Assembly: GCA_002708905.1 (NCBI GenBank)
Contig: PAPM01000028.1
Span: forward strand, 1-53,702
Source of the DNA: Pseudomonadales bacterium
Lineage (GTDB): Bacteria > Pseudomonadota > Gammaproteobacteria > Pseudomonadales > Ketobacteraceae
DNA: 53,702 nt
Reading direction: 5' to 3'
Below the pieces are notes generated by a model that saw only the letters and a program-made list of their open reading frames with translations, ran no database searches and was not told the origin of the DNA. Position 1 is the first letter of the stretch, and each line of letters opens with the position of its first letter. Positions 8,062-20,254 of this stretch are shown here, piece by piece. Both the position numbers and the translations under genes were made by a program.

Positions 8062-9060
8062 ATGAAATTCGACAGTTTAAAATCGTTTGATTTCAGGGAT
8101 ATATGCATCACGGAATTCGATCAGGTCTACAGGAAGTACGATTCCTGTAATACCCCGTTAGCTCACCTTCCCTCAATATCCACCTCAGGGGTGTACTCTG
8201 GTTCCTTCGAGCTGTTCTGGCGTTCCGGCAGTGTGGAAACCTTGCAGGAGTGCGTGCTGACGGAGGATCGCCTGGCCTGTCATCTGCCACACCCGGAATT
8301 ACCAGCATTGCGCCATTTCGCCTGGCATCCGGAAGGGGAAAAGCACTCGCTGCTGGCGCTACCGAACAGCGAATTGACTTGGCACATGCTGCGGAAGACG
8401 CCTTCCATGGCAATGGTGATGAGCTTGAAGCCGTTAACGGCGTTGTTGAGCGACGGTGAAATGGATTGGCTGTTCATGCGTGCCCGAGTCATCAAGCGGC
8501 GGGATCTGGATGGGGTTCATCTTTTTAATATCGCCGATGCGCTGTACCGGATCATGTTGCGCCATCTCACTGAAGGTGGCCAGTCCTGTGCAGCGGAATT
8601 TGATTATTGTATGGGGCAACTCGTACTGGATTGGATGGAGCTGCTTACCCTGGCGGATGGAATGACCACCAAACCCAGCAACCGGGAGCGTATCCTCACG
8701 CGAGCCATCGACTATATTCGGCAAAACTATCCCGCTGAAATCAAAATTCGGGATCTGGTGGACTACACCCATACCACCAGCCGTAACTTGCAGTTGGTAT
8801 TCAAAAGCCAGTTTGGTCTTACTCCATTGCAGTTTCTGCGTTGTTACCGGTTGGTGAAATTCCACCGGGCGTTGCAGGAGCTGGATACCGTGACGGATGC
8901 TGCCGTGAGTTGTGGTTTACGGCATATGGGGCGATTGCCGGATCAGTATCGGGCCTTGTTTGGAGAAAATCCGGGAGACTACCTGAACCGGTTGCGCGGG
9001 CAGAATACCGGTGCAATTGGGGGCTGTCAGTGCGCTATCTGTACTTCAGGCAATGGATAG
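8062..9060 (+). CDS. AraC-family transcriptional regulator with a cysteine tail
   Basis: 332 aa from the ATG at 8062; an in-frame TTG at 8038 would add 8 residues and neither has a convincing ribosome site. The C-terminal third is an AraC-type double helix-turn-helix (IKIRDLVDYTHTTSRNLQLVF...FGLTPLQFLRCYRL...TDAAVSCGLRHMGRLPDQYRALFGENP). The N-terminal part is a ligand-domain-sized region I cannot assign. The last residues contain a C-x-C-x2-C cluster (CQCAIC), unusual for this family and possibly metal-binding or redox-active. The 3' end overlaps the convergent holA gene by 15 bp. Target genes are unknown. Confidence 0.88.
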   Translation: MKFDSLKSFDFRDICITEFDQVYRKYDSCNTPLAHLPSISTSGVYSGSFELFWRSGSVETLQECVLTEDRLACHLPHPELPALRHFAWHPEGEKHSLLALPNSELTWHMLRKTPSMAMVMSLKPLTALLSDGEMDWLFMRARVIKRRDLDGVHLFNIADALYRIMLRHLTEGGQSCAAEFDYCMGQLVLDWMELLTLADGMTTKPSNRERILTRAIDYIRQNYPAEIKIRDLVDYTHTTSRNLQLVFKSQFGLTPLQFLRCYRLVKFHRALQELDTVTDAAVSCGLRHMGRLPDQYRALFGENPGDYLNRLRGQNTGAIGGCQCAICTSGNG

Positions 9061-10076
9061 CTGAGTAGGCCGGACCTTGCCGGAAAGCCACAGGATCAGG
9101 GTGCTGAAACCGTCCCAGGGGTTGCCATCTCCCATTCCTTTAATTGCCTGGTCGATGCGGGCTGCTTCCAATAAGCAATGCCGGAACACATTGCCGGAGA
9201 GGCGTTGTAAGGCCGACTGGAAAATGGGTTTGCGAGTGTCCCAGATTCTGTATTCCTGCATAACCCTGGCGGTCGCCATGCCATTGCTGATCAGTTGGGC
9301 CATGCCGGCCAAAGCCCGAATCTCCTTGCTGAAGGCCCACAGGAGTACCGTTGGTTCCGTACCACCGGCTTTCAATTGGTTGAGCATTTTCATGGCGTGG
9401 GCATCGTTACCCTGTAAGGCTTCATCCACCAGATCATACAGATTGTAGCGGGCATGGTCTGCCACGGATTCTTCAATATCCGCCACATCCAAAGGCCCTT
9501 TACCCCGTAACAACAACAGTTTTTCCACTTCCTGGGAGGCCGCCAGCAGATTGCCTTCCACCCGTTCTGCCAACAGCTGTACGGCCTCGCGGCTGGGCTC
9601 CAGACCGGCATTGCGCATCCGTTGATGAATCCATTGGGGTAATTGATTGATATCGATTGGCCATACCTGAATCAGGGCACCGGTTTGTTCAATTTTCTGG
9701 AACCACTTGGTGGACTGGGTTTTCTTGTCTACCTTGGGAATGATCAGGAGCAGAACGTTATCCGGATTGGGATTATCACAATAGGCCTGTAGTGTCTTCT
9801 TGGCGGCGTCATCAAACTTTGGTTTATCGTGCCGCACCTCCAGAATCTTGCGATCACCAAACAGTGACATGCTGTTACCCGCTTCCAGCAAGTCGCTCCA
9901 ATTGAAACCGCTTTCCACCGGGAACAGCTCCCGTTCGGTAAAGCCCTGTTGGCGGCAGGCTTGTCGAATATGATCTGCGGCCTCCTGCATCAGCAAGGTT
10001 TCATCTCCACTGAGTATATAGACCGGGAGCGTCTGGCCTTTGGAGAAATGTTCCTTTAGCTGGTTGGGGCGCAGTT

Positions 10077-10080
<4 letters not shown>
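9046..10080 (-). CDS. holA: DNA polymerase III delta subunit
   Basis: 344 aa, the usual length. Delta is the clamp-loader subunit that opens the beta sliding clamp; it works in the cytoplasm with gamma/tau and delta-prime. The sequence begins MKLRPNQLKEHFSKG and includes the family block YILSGDETLLMQEA. It starts inside the end of lptE (4-bp ATGA overlap), continuing the leuS-lptE-holA operon common in gammaproteobacteria. Its 3' end runs 15 bp into the convergent AraC gene, leaving no room for a terminator. Confidence 0.95.
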
Positions 10081-13144
<3,064 letters not shown>

Positions 13145-13411
13145 CTAAAAACTCTCGGAAATGCCAAATTGTTCAATGGGCTAATTTAAGGGGACAAGGA
13201 TACCGCACCCGGCCGGTAACAGGTAGGGGCTGCGCCTGGTTTGGTGCCCGATGCCGGTGTGGTTAGATGACTTTTTAGATTGCTTTTTAGGGATTCGGGC
13301 AGGATACACGAAATGACGGCCGGAGGACACGTCTGGGCGGTGGTGATACTGAGGTGGTCATTTTGGATATGGTGTGGTTCTGCATAAAAGAGCGTACAAG
13401 GGATCGTCCCA

Positions 13412-14659
13412 ATGCATAACAGGCAAGACAGGCCATTTGACATCATCCTCTGGGGCGCCACCGGACACACCGGCCGTCCGGCGGCGCTATATCTGCAGCG
13501 TCAATACGGCGGTCAATTGCGTTGGGCCATTGCCGGCCGGGACCGGGACAAGCTGGAGCGGGTCAAGTCGGAGGTGGGTAATCCCGATCTGCCGATCTTC
13601 ATTGTGCCGGGTTCGGATAGGGCGGCTGCTGAAGCGGTAGCCAGGCAAACCCGGGTGATCGCTTCTACCGTAGCGCCCGGGGCGCAGCATGCCACTGAGA
13701 TGGTGGGAGCCTGCATCCAGCACGGAACCCACATGGCGGATCTGTGTGGCGAGCTGCACTGGTTGCGACAGATGATGGATACCCATGATCCGGCGGCCCA
13801 GGCGGGCAGGGTGAAAATCGTCAATTGCTGTGGGCTGGACTCGATACCCTCGGAGTATCTGGTGCACCGGATGCAGCAGGCAGCTCAGCATCAATTCGGT
13901 GAATACTGTTCCCACATCATCAACTGTTTCAGTCACGGCCACATCGCGGTGAGTGGCGGCAGCTTCGCCAGTGGCAAAGGCGTAATGCAGGCCGTAGCCA
14001 ATGATCCCGCTATGGCGGATATGATTGCCAATCCCTACAGCCTGAATCCACCGGATCAGCTGGACGGGCCCCATTGCCCTGACCTGGAGCAGGTGGAATT
14101 CCATCAGGATTTCGACCAGTACATCATGCCCTTTCCCTTCGGGCAGATTAACGCCCGTATTGTGCGCCGCAGCCATGCGGTATTGGGCTCACCCTGGGGT
14201 GCGGATTTCACCTATCGTGAAGCCAAGCTGGCAGGCACAGGCCCCCTCAACCGGATCAAAGCGGAACTGGAGTTTCGCCTCACCCGCCTGTTTGTGGAAG
14301 CCAATCCCAACACTCGTACCGGCCGGTTTCTGCATAGCCTGGGCCCGAAAGAGGGCAGTGGCCCCACAGACAAGCAAATCGCCAACAACGGCCCCTGCGG
14401 ATTTAAGGCGGTAGGTGTGACACCCTCCGGAAGGAAAATAAAGGGCTGGATGCATACTCACTGGGACCCGGGCCACGGAGGCACAGCGGCCATGCTGGTG
14501 GACTCTGCCTATTGCCTGGCTAAACGGCAGGATGAGATCGAAGCTGAGACCGGGCGTACGGGTGGCTATCTCACTCCCTATCTGGCCATGGGCGAAGTGC
14601 TCCGTGAACAGCTGGAGCACAATGCCGGCATTCACTGGGGTGTGGAATCCGTGGCGTAG
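13412..14659 (+). CDS. Saccharopine dehydrogenase-like / trans-acting enoyl reductase family protein
   Basis: 415 aa. An N-terminal Rossmann fold binds NAD(P) (DIILWGATGHTGRPAA, with GATGHTG at about 14-20). The overall pattern matches the saccharopine-dehydrogenase-like group that includes mycobacterial trans-acting enoyl reductases, which act on lipids or polyketides. A second conserved block is NCCGLDSIPSEY. Substrate is unknown. The last 28 bp overlap the convergent TetR gene. The start ATG has only a weak ribosome site. It is the first gene of the accessory block after leuS, and its lipid-type family suits the P450/oxygenase neighbours. Confidence 0.82.
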   Translation: MHNRQDRPFDIILWGATGHTGRPAALYLQRQYGGQLRWAIAGRDRDKLERVKSEVGNPDLPIFIVPGSDRAAAEAVARQTRVIASTVAPGAQHATEMVGACIQHGTHMADLCGELHWLRQMMDTHDPAAQAGRVKIVNCCGLDSIPSEYLVHRMQQAAQHQFGEYCSHIINCFSHGHIAVSGGSFASGKGVMQAVANDPAMADMIANPYSLNPPDQLDGPHCPDLEQVEFHQDFDQYIMPFPFGQINARIVRRSHAVLGSPWGADFTYREAKLAGTGPLNRIKAELEFRLTRLFVEANPNTRTGRFLHSLGPKEGSGPTDKQIANNGPCGFKAVGVTPSGRKIKGWMHTHWDPGHGGTAAMLVDSAYCLAKRQDEIEAETGRTGGYLTPYLAMGEVLREQLEHNAGIHWGVESVA

Positions 14660-15288
14660 AAATAGCGCCGCATCAGCCGCACCAGTTCTTCCACGATTTC
14701 TTCATCGGAATAATAGGGGATGGGTTCCAGTAAGTGTTTGGAAAGCAGGGACGAACAGGCCGTAAACGCCACATACACGGCCCGGTCCAGATCCTCAACC
14801 ACCAGGCGCTGGCGTTGTCGGCTCAGAAAGCGAAACATGGCTTCCATCAGGCGGCGCTCAAACTCACGCCCCTCCGGCAGGGTGCTCAGAACATACTGGC
14901 TCCTCAACAGCTCCGCCATCACGCCACCACTTTGCCGGAAATACCCAATCCCCAGAGTGGCCCAAAGCCGCGTGGATTCTTCTACCGACACATCCCCCAG
15001 CTGCTCCAGCAATTCGTTGAGACGTCGCGTCATGTCGTTGAGATAGCTCTCGATCAGGGCGCTCAGCAACGCCTGCTTGTTGGGAAAGTACTGGTACAGG
15101 GTGGCGATATTGCAGTTCGCCCGCTCCGCCACCTTGTTGGTGGTGAGCGCATCCAGCCCCCGCTGGGTGACCAGTTCCGCCGTGGCCGAGATGATCCGCA
15201 GCACCGTCTGTTTGGCCCTGGGCTGCTTGGGTTGCTTGCTGAGCGCATTCAGGGGCAGGCTGCTTAAATCGAGTGGAGTGGTGTCCAT
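14632..15288 (-). CDS. TetR-family regulator 1
   Basis: 218 aa from the ATG at 15288; a TTG 21 bp further up is in frame but lies inside the operator. The N-terminal helix-turn-helix is clear (ELVTQRGLDALTTNKVAERANCNIATLYQYFPNKQAL), and the C-terminal ligand domain is variable. It is divergent from the MpaB-type oxygenase gene at 15411, and a 16-bp palindrome lies between them, 18 bp from its own start, so autorepression with control of the oxygenase is the simple reading. Its 3' end overlaps the reductase gene by 28 bp. Confidence 0.93.
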   Translation of the reverse strand: MDTTPLDLSSLPLNALSKQPKQPRAKQTVLRIISATAELVTQRGLDALTTNKVAERANCNIATLYQYFPNKQALLSALIESYLNDMTRRLNELLEQLGDVSVEESTRLWATLGIGYFRQSGGVMAELLRSQYVLSTLPEGREFERRLMEAMFRFLSRQRQRLVVEDLDRAVYVAFTACSSLLSKHLLEPIPYYSDEEIVEELVRLMRRYFYATDSTPQ

Positions 15289-15294
15289 AAAAAA

Positions 15295-15321
15295 CCAAGT
15301 ATTAACCAAGTAATTACTTGG
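15295..15321. promoter_or_regulatory. Probable TetR operator (regulator 1)
   Basis: CCAAGTAATTACTTGG at 15306-15321 is a perfect 16-bp palindrome, preceded by a further half-site CCAAGT at 15295-15300. It lies between the divergent TetR and oxygenase genes, 18 bp before the regulator ATG and 90 bp before the oxygenase ATG. Size and symmetry suit a TetR dimer. Binding is inferred. Confidence 0.7.
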
Positions 15322-15410
15322 ATTATGATCGAGTGATCCTAAACTGCAAGTACTGTTTTAAGTACCGCAGCTAGCCACACAACAAGCCACACAACCGGGA
15401 GCTGCCCACC

Positions 15411-16514
15411 ATGACTGCTCAACTGCCCGTCAATTTGATCTGGAAACACAAGTACTCGGATGAGGTGATGGACCGCATGCGCTACACCTGTGACCCACTG
15501 GCGGACGCGGTGGCGGCGCTGGTGGAGCGGGGGCGTCCTTCCCACATGATTGACGAAGTCTACACCCGGGCCAAAGCCGAAGGTGGTGCTTTTGCGGCCT
15601 ATGTGGATCACATGCACACGGTGCCGGGTTGGGTGGACTGGGAACAGGTGGAGCATGCCCGCAAGGTGCTGCTGGCCTTCGCCGGAGTGCGCGGCATAGC
15701 CTTGTTGGTGAGCAGTCTGGTGGAAGGGTATTCCCTCAGTAAAGCCGCCCATGTGCTGGTGGCCACCGGACGTTTGCACCAGGATGTGTTGCGACGTATA
15801 TATGAAACCGGCCAGATGACCCACAATATGCTGGTGCCGGGAGGACTTAAGGTGGGCGGCCCCGGACACCGTACGGTTATGGAAGTGCGTTTGCTGCATG
15901 CCATGGTGCGTAAGTACCTCAAGCAGCGGGGGTGGGAAACAGAAAAATACGATGAGCCGGTAAATCAGGAAGACATGGCGTTCACCATCATCGAGTTTGA
16001 TTACCTATCCCTGCGGGGAATGGAACGGATGGGCGCGCGCCTGACGGATGACGACAAAAAAGCAGTGCATCATTACTGGCGTTATGGCGCTCACTTGAAT
16101 GGTGTGTGCGAGGCGATGCTGACGGATTCCCTGGATGAGGAAATTTATCAATACCAACGCATCCGTGAGCGGCAATACAATCCAAATGAAGAAAGCCGCA
16201 TGCTGGCCCAGGTGGTGATCAATGCGCTGGCGGGTCAGCCCAGCTTTAATTTACCGGAAGGTTTGCTCAATGAACTCAGTCGTATGTGCCTGGGGGATGA
16301 GTTGGCGGAGGCCTATGAATTGCCACGGGACAAAAAATGGCACAAGGCAGCGTTGGCTTACAAGCTTGCCAATAAACTGGGTACCTTTGCGCATTACCGT
16401 ATTCCCGGTGCGGGGCACCTCAGCGCAAATTACAACTATAAGAATTCGCTCAAGGCATTGTCGGAGAACCTGCCGGCAGATCCGGAGAAGCGGGCGTTTC
16501 GCAATATTGCCTAG
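15411..16514 (+). CDS. MpaB-type (DUF2236) oxygenase family protein 1
   Basis: 367 aa, no signal peptide. The sequence fits the DUF2236 group, related to fungal MpaB and to latex-clearing protein (Lcp), which are b-type haem oxygenases cleaving isoprenoid C=C bonds. It aligns by eye with the second copy at 18863-20086: RLLHAMVRK / RMVHSLVRR, then QEDMAFTIIEF / QIDMVATYLGF, then HHYWRYGAHLNGVCEA / IHLWSYVCWIMGVEA. The conserved His in those blocks is the probable haem-ligand region. It is transcribed away from TetR regulator 1. Activity and substrate are inferred from the family only. Confidence 0.8.
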   Translation: MTAQLPVNLIWKHKYSDEVMDRMRYTCDPLADAVAALVERGRPSHMIDEVYTRAKAEGGAFAAYVDHMHTVPGWVDWEQVEHARKVLLAFAGVRGIALLVSSLVEGYSLSKAAHVLVATGRLHQDVLRRIYETGQMTHNMLVPGGLKVGGPGHRTVMEVRLLHAMVRKYLKQRGWETEKYDEPVNQEDMAFTIIEFDYLSLRGMERMGARLTDDDKKAVHHYWRYGAHLNGVCEAMLTDSLDEEIYQYQRIRERQYNPNEESRMLAQVVINALAGQPSFNLPEGLLNELSRMCLGDELAEAYELPRDKKWHKAALAYKLANKLGTFAHYRIPGAGHLSANYNYKNSLKALSENLPADPEKRAFRNIA

Positions 16515-16528
16515 AACCCTGTTGTGCT

Positions 16529-16561
16529 AAAAAAAAGAGCCGAACAGGAAGGCTGTCGGCC
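16529..16561 (-). terminator. Terminator of the MpaB2-P450-SDR operon
   Basis: On the minus strand, GCCGACAG (16560-16553) pairs with CTGTTCGGC (16547-16539) with one bulged base, followed by a run of eight T (16536-16529). It lies about 40 bp after the SDR stop and should end the minus-strand operon. On the plus strand no T-tract follows. Confidence 0.82.
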
Positions 16562-16599
16562 CTGAAAGTTGTACACGAAGGGTACAAGAGAGAAATGTT

Positions 16600-17463
16600 C
16601 TACACTCGGTAGAAGAGTCGGCCGACAGAATTTAAAGCCCAGGGTGTCAGGCTGATTTTAATGGATCGGTTGAACAAACGATCCGGTAACAGGCGGCGTG
16701 CCAGCAGGAATGCCTTGGCGTCTGTTCCCGATGCATAGCGTAATTTGTTGCTGCCATCGGTTGCCGCCTGGTATACCACTTTGGCCGCATCAGCGCTGGT
16801 GGAACCGGCTGGTCCGATGGAATCCATGATATCGAACACTTCTTTGGTGTAAGCGTCGTAATCCTTTACGCCGGTACTGTTAATCCGGTCACTGGAGCGA
16901 CCAAAGAAGTTGGTGTTGGTGGCTCCTGGCTCAATCAGTTTTACTTTAATGTTGTAGTGTTCAAGTTCGTAGATCAGGGTTTCGGTGAAGCCTTCCACGG
17001 CGAACTTGCTGGAGTTGTACACGCTGTACAGCGGCAATGGGAAGCGCCCGGCCATGCTGGCTACATTAATCAATACGCCGGAATTGCGGTTGCGGAAATG
17101 GGGCAGCACCGCTCGGCATACTTCCATCAAACCGAATACATTGGTTTCAAACTGGCGCCGGATTTGGTCGGCATCCAAGGTTTCGAATGCGCCCATTAAG
17201 GCGTAGCCGGCATTGTTTACCAACACATCAATATAGCCAAATTTGTCCAGTGTTTCTTGCACAGCCTGTTCAATAGAAACAGTGTCATTTACATCCAACT
17301 TGGGGCAGATGACGTTTTCCAGATGGGTCAGTTCTGTTTCGGCTTCCGGGTTGCGCATGGTGGCAGCCACGTTCCAGCCTTTGCTGTGGAACAGCTTGGC
17401 GGCTTCCCGGCCGATACCTGAGGAACAGCCGGTGATGAAGATGGTTTTATGATTTTGAGTCAT
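16600..17463 (-). CDS. Short-chain dehydrogenase/reductase
   Basis: 287 aa, a classical SDR. Cofactor motif TGCSSGIG (11-18), NNAG (83-86), catalytic Ser136, Tyr149 and Lys153 in YNSSK. These enzymes interconvert alcohols and ketones with NAD(P)H; the 287-aa length and the FAVEGFTETL block resemble SDRs acting on hydrophobic substrates. AAGGA lies 6 bp before the ATG. It is the last gene of a minus-strand operon, 24 bp after the P450 gene, so oxidation of a P450-made alcohol is a natural but unproven role. Confidence 0.9.
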   Translation of the reverse strand: MTQNHKTIFITGCSSGIGREAAKLFHSKGWNVAATMRNPEAETELTHLENVICPKLDVNDTVSIEQAVQETLDKFGYIDVLVNNAGYALMGAFETLDADQIRRQFETNVFGLMEVCRAVLPHFRNRNSGVLINVASMAGRFPLPLYSVYNSSKFAVEGFTETLIYELEHYNIKVKLIEPGATNTNFFGRSSDRINSTGVKDYDAYTKEVFDIMDSIGPAGSTSADAAKVVYQAATDGSNKLRYASGTDAKAFLLARRLLPDRLFNRSIKISLTPWALNSVGRLFYRV

Positions 17464-17487
17464 GAAAAAATCCTTACTACATAAAAA

Positions 17488-18843
17488 CTACAGACGAATC
17501 AGTTTTACCGGCAATCCGTCGGCGGGATTGGGTAAGGTGGTGAAGTTGATCGGCATGGTGTAATTGGCCGGTACTTCCCAACGATAGTTCAGCAGAATCT
17601 GGTGCATGATGGTCTTGATCTGCAATTCGGCGAAGTGCAGGCCAATGCACTTGTGGGCACCACCACCAAAGGGAATGAACTGATAGGGGTGTTGCTCCTT
17701 GCGCGCTTCGGCATTGAAGCGTTCCGGATCAAAACGTTCCGCATTGGGCCAGTGCTGTTCCATATGGTGAGTCACAAACGGGCTGATGATGGTGAAGGTG
17801 CCCGCAGGAATGGTGTGGCCGTTGAACTCCACATCTTTCACTGTGCGGCGCGGAATACCATGCACCGGCGGAATCAGGCGCAGGGCTTCTTTCATCACTT
17901 TTTCAATACCAGTGAGCTGATCCAAGTCTTCATAGCTCACTTTATCTTTGCCAAATGCCCGGGATTCGTCGCGCAATTTCTGCTGCCATTCAGGATTTTT
18001 GGCCAGGTAATAGAACATAGCGCTCATGGTCAGAGTGGAAGTGTCGTGGGCTGCCATCATCAGGAAGATCATGTGGTTCACCACATCTCCATCAGTGAAG
18101 CGCTGACCATTCTCATCTTCCGCCAGACACAGTTGGCTGAATAGGTCGGGGCCCGGGTTACGACGTCTTTCTGCAACCCGAGACCCGAAAAACTGTTCCA
18201 GTTTCTTGCGCGCTTTTAAACCCCGGGACCAGCGTCCGCCGGGAACGGGATAGCGGATTAGCGCTGTCCCTGCGAGTACGCAATCCACAAAAGCTTGGTT
18301 GATGTCATCGGCTTCCGGCCCCAGTTTTTCACCCATGAACACTTCGGTGGCGATGTCCAGGGTCAGCTGTTTAATGGCCGGAACCACTTTAAAGTTTTTG
18401 CGAACTTTGCTGTAAGACCAGCTCCCCAGATCGTACTCAACCACTGGGTTCATGCGGTCTACATACTGCATCAGCGCCTGCTTTTTAAAGGCCGCCTGCA
18501 TGATGCCGCGATGGAATTTGTGCTCATCAAAGTCCAGCAGCATGATGCCGCGTTTGAAAAACTGGCCGATAAAGAAATCCCAGCCTTTGGAATTGGAGAA
18601 GGCTTTATCACGATCCAGCAATACCAGTTTATTGGCTTCAGGACCTACCAATACCACGGCGGTCATACCAAAAATGGATAACCAGAACACCGGCCCGTGC
18701 TTGCCCTCAAAGCGCAGGGCGGTTTCCACCGGGCGGTACAAAAAATCCAGGCTGTGACCAAGCAATGGCAAGCCTTTCTCTCCGGGCAAGGTCTGTTTCA
18801 GGTGCAGTCCGGCCCGCTGTTCCTGTATCAGGTCTATTATCAT
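17488..18843 (-). CDS. Cytochrome P450
   Basis: 451 aa. Haem-thiolate motif FGGGAHKCIG with Cys399; I-helix oxygen-activation motif AHDTST; ExxR in KEALRL. There is no membrane anchor, so it should be a soluble bacterial P450 needing a ferredoxin and reductase; neither is encoded in this window. The N-terminal half (GLPLLGHSLDFL, the DFDEHKFHRG block) has a flavour of CYP families that take sterols, retinoids or terpenoids, but I cannot assign a family. It sits between the second MpaB-type oxygenase (19 bp upstream) and the SDR (24 bp downstream) in one operon. Confidence 0.95.
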   Translation of the reverse strand: MIIDLIQEQRAGLHLKQTLPGEKGLPLLGHSLDFLYRPVETALRFEGKHGPVFWLSIFGMTAVVLVGPEANKLVLLDRDKAFSNSKGWDFFIGQFFKRGIMLLDFDEHKFHRGIMQAAFKKQALMQYVDRMNPVVEYDLGSWSYSKVRKNFKVVPAIKQLTLDIATEVFMGEKLGPEADDINQAFVDCVLAGTALIRYPVPGGRWSRGLKARKKLEQFFGSRVAERRRNPGPDLFSQLCLAEDENGQRFTDGDVVNHMIFLMMAAHDTSTLTMSAMFYYLAKNPEWQQKLRDESRAFGKDKVSYEDLDQLTGIEKVMKEALRLIPPVHGIPRRTVKDVEFNGHTIPAGTFTIISPFVTHHMEQHWPNAERFDPERFNAEARKEQHPYQFIPFGGGAHKCIGLHFAELQIKTIMHQILLNYRWEVPANYTMPINFTTLPNPADGLPVKLIRL

Positions 18844-18862
18844 TGTTATTTACCCTTCTTGA

Positions 18863-20086
18863 TTAAACGTGCGCAGGATGGTCCGTATCCGGGTTGATAA
18901 TGGCGTGCTCCTTCTCGCCAAACATAGACGCCAGCATATCCATCTGCGCCTGGCGACCCAGTTTCTGCTGGCGCTTGCGTTGCCCGGGCAGGAAATGTCC
19001 GGCGGTATAAACCAGTGCCCGTGGGGCATTGGAAACCAAGGGATACCAGGGCAGACCCAGATCCTCGAAACCTAATTTGGCCATTTTGTCCTTGCCCAGG
19101 AAGTACTGGCTCATACCCAGGTGCTGGTGATAAGACAGCTTGCGTTTCAGGGACTGGAAACGACCGTAACTGCGTTCCAGCGGTTCTTCCGACAAAGACT
19201 TCGCCAGTTCTTTGCTGGTGTCGTCCGGCAGGCTTTGGGTGGCGTAGGTGTGGTTCAGTAACACCATGCCCTCCTGCTCCGATTGCACCAGCCATTTTGC
19301 TTCCACGCCCATAATCCAGCAGACGTAGGACCACAAATGAATAACAGCGCGGGATTCCCGAGGTAATACCGGGATACCCATTTTGCGCAGACCGAGAATC
19401 ATCACCACGCTGAAGCCCAGATAAGTGGCCACCATGTCAATCTGGCTTAACGGGCGACCCCAGCGGGAATGATCCCAGTCGGGATGCTTGTCCAGCCCGC
19501 GGCGCACCAGGGAATGCACCATGCGCACATGCAGGGTGGATTTGTAGCCCGGGCCGAACCGGCGCATGCCATTATGTTCGGTGCAATCGATCCACCATTT
19601 TCCGGTTTCAGCAATACGTTGGGCGGTACCTTTGTTGAGGGCACCGGTCATCACCAGGGATTGGTTGAAGCCGGACAGCATGTAGCCACCCATTAAGGCC
19701 AGATCCCGCAGTACATAGCCGGCGCTGATGCCGACGCTGTGGATGAAATCGACGCCTTCCTCGATCAGGCTGAAATCGATCCAGGCGGGCGGAGTACTCA
19801 GCGTTTCAAAAAAGTCCAGAACCGCCTGGGGAGCATCGGTGAGATCACCCTCAAACGCCTTCTGAACCTGCGCGCGGCGCTGTTTGGGGTTCTCTTCGAA
19901 CATCCAGCTCACCAGGTCGTCCATGGGCTGGTCGCCATCCCACAGGGCATCGGTTACGGCACGATACTCATCACGGCTTGGGGCCAGTTCCCGTCCCAGC
20001 AGGCTCTTCAGCCAGAAAGGGGTTTTCTTGCCGGTCTTCTCAAACGGGCGGGCACGGGTCGGAATAATATGCTCGGCTTGGTTCAT
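18863..20086 (-). CDS. MpaB-type (DUF2236) oxygenase family protein 2
   Basis: 407 aa, no signal peptide. Paralogue of the protein at 15411-16514 with the same central blocks (RMVHSLVRR, DMVATYLGFSVVMILGLRKMG, IHLWSYVCWIMGVEA), but with longer ends. DUF2236 proteins include MpaB and Lcp-like haem oxygenases. It is the first gene of the operon MpaB2-P450-SDR, divergent from TetR regulator 2, with palindromic sites in between. Two paralogues under two different TetR regulators suggests separate inducers or successive steps. Function is inferred from the family. Confidence 0.8.
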   Translation of the reverse strand: MNQAEHIIPTRARPFEKTGKKTPFWLKSLLGRELAPSRDEYRAVTDALWDGDQPMDDLVSWMFEENPKQRRAQVQKAFEGDLTDAPQAVLDFFETLSTPPAWIDFSLIEEGVDFIHSVGISAGYVLRDLALMGGYMLSGFNQSLVMTGALNKGTAQRIAETGKWWIDCTEHNGMRRFGPGYKSTLHVRMVHSLVRRGLDKHPDWDHSRWGRPLSQIDMVATYLGFSVVMILGLRKMGIPVLPRESRAVIHLWSYVCWIMGVEAKWLVQSEQEGMVLLNHTYATQSLPDDTSKELAKSLSEEPLERSYGRFQSLKRKLSYHQHLGMSQYFLGKDKMAKLGFEDLGLPWYPLVSNAPRALVYTAGHFLPGQRKRQQKLGRQAQMDMLASMFGEKEHAIINPDTDHPAHV

Positions 20087-20154
20087 GGCTTTCTAACCTT
20101 TTGGGGTCTTTAAAGTGGGCTCTCAGTTCAAGCTGCTTGATGTCCGGCAAGATT

Positions 20155-20187
20155 AATGCGAATATTTATTCGCGTTCAATTCGCATT
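20155..20187. promoter_or_regulatory. Probable TetR operator (regulator 2)
   Basis: Two nested symmetries lie between the divergent oxygenase (start 20086) and TetR (start 20255) genes. GCGAATA-TT-TATTCGC at 20158-20173 has 7-bp arms. A wider pair, AATGCGAAT (20155-20163) and ATTCGCATT (20179-20187), has 9-bp perfect arms 15 bp apart. Two overlapping sites, or one large one, would suit cooperative TetR binding. Confidence 0.7.
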
Positions 20188-20254
20188 TTGCCCCTGGTTA
20201 CAGAAATCTACATAGACCTATATAAGTTAATAAGGAAGAGGCGGGAGAACGCCC

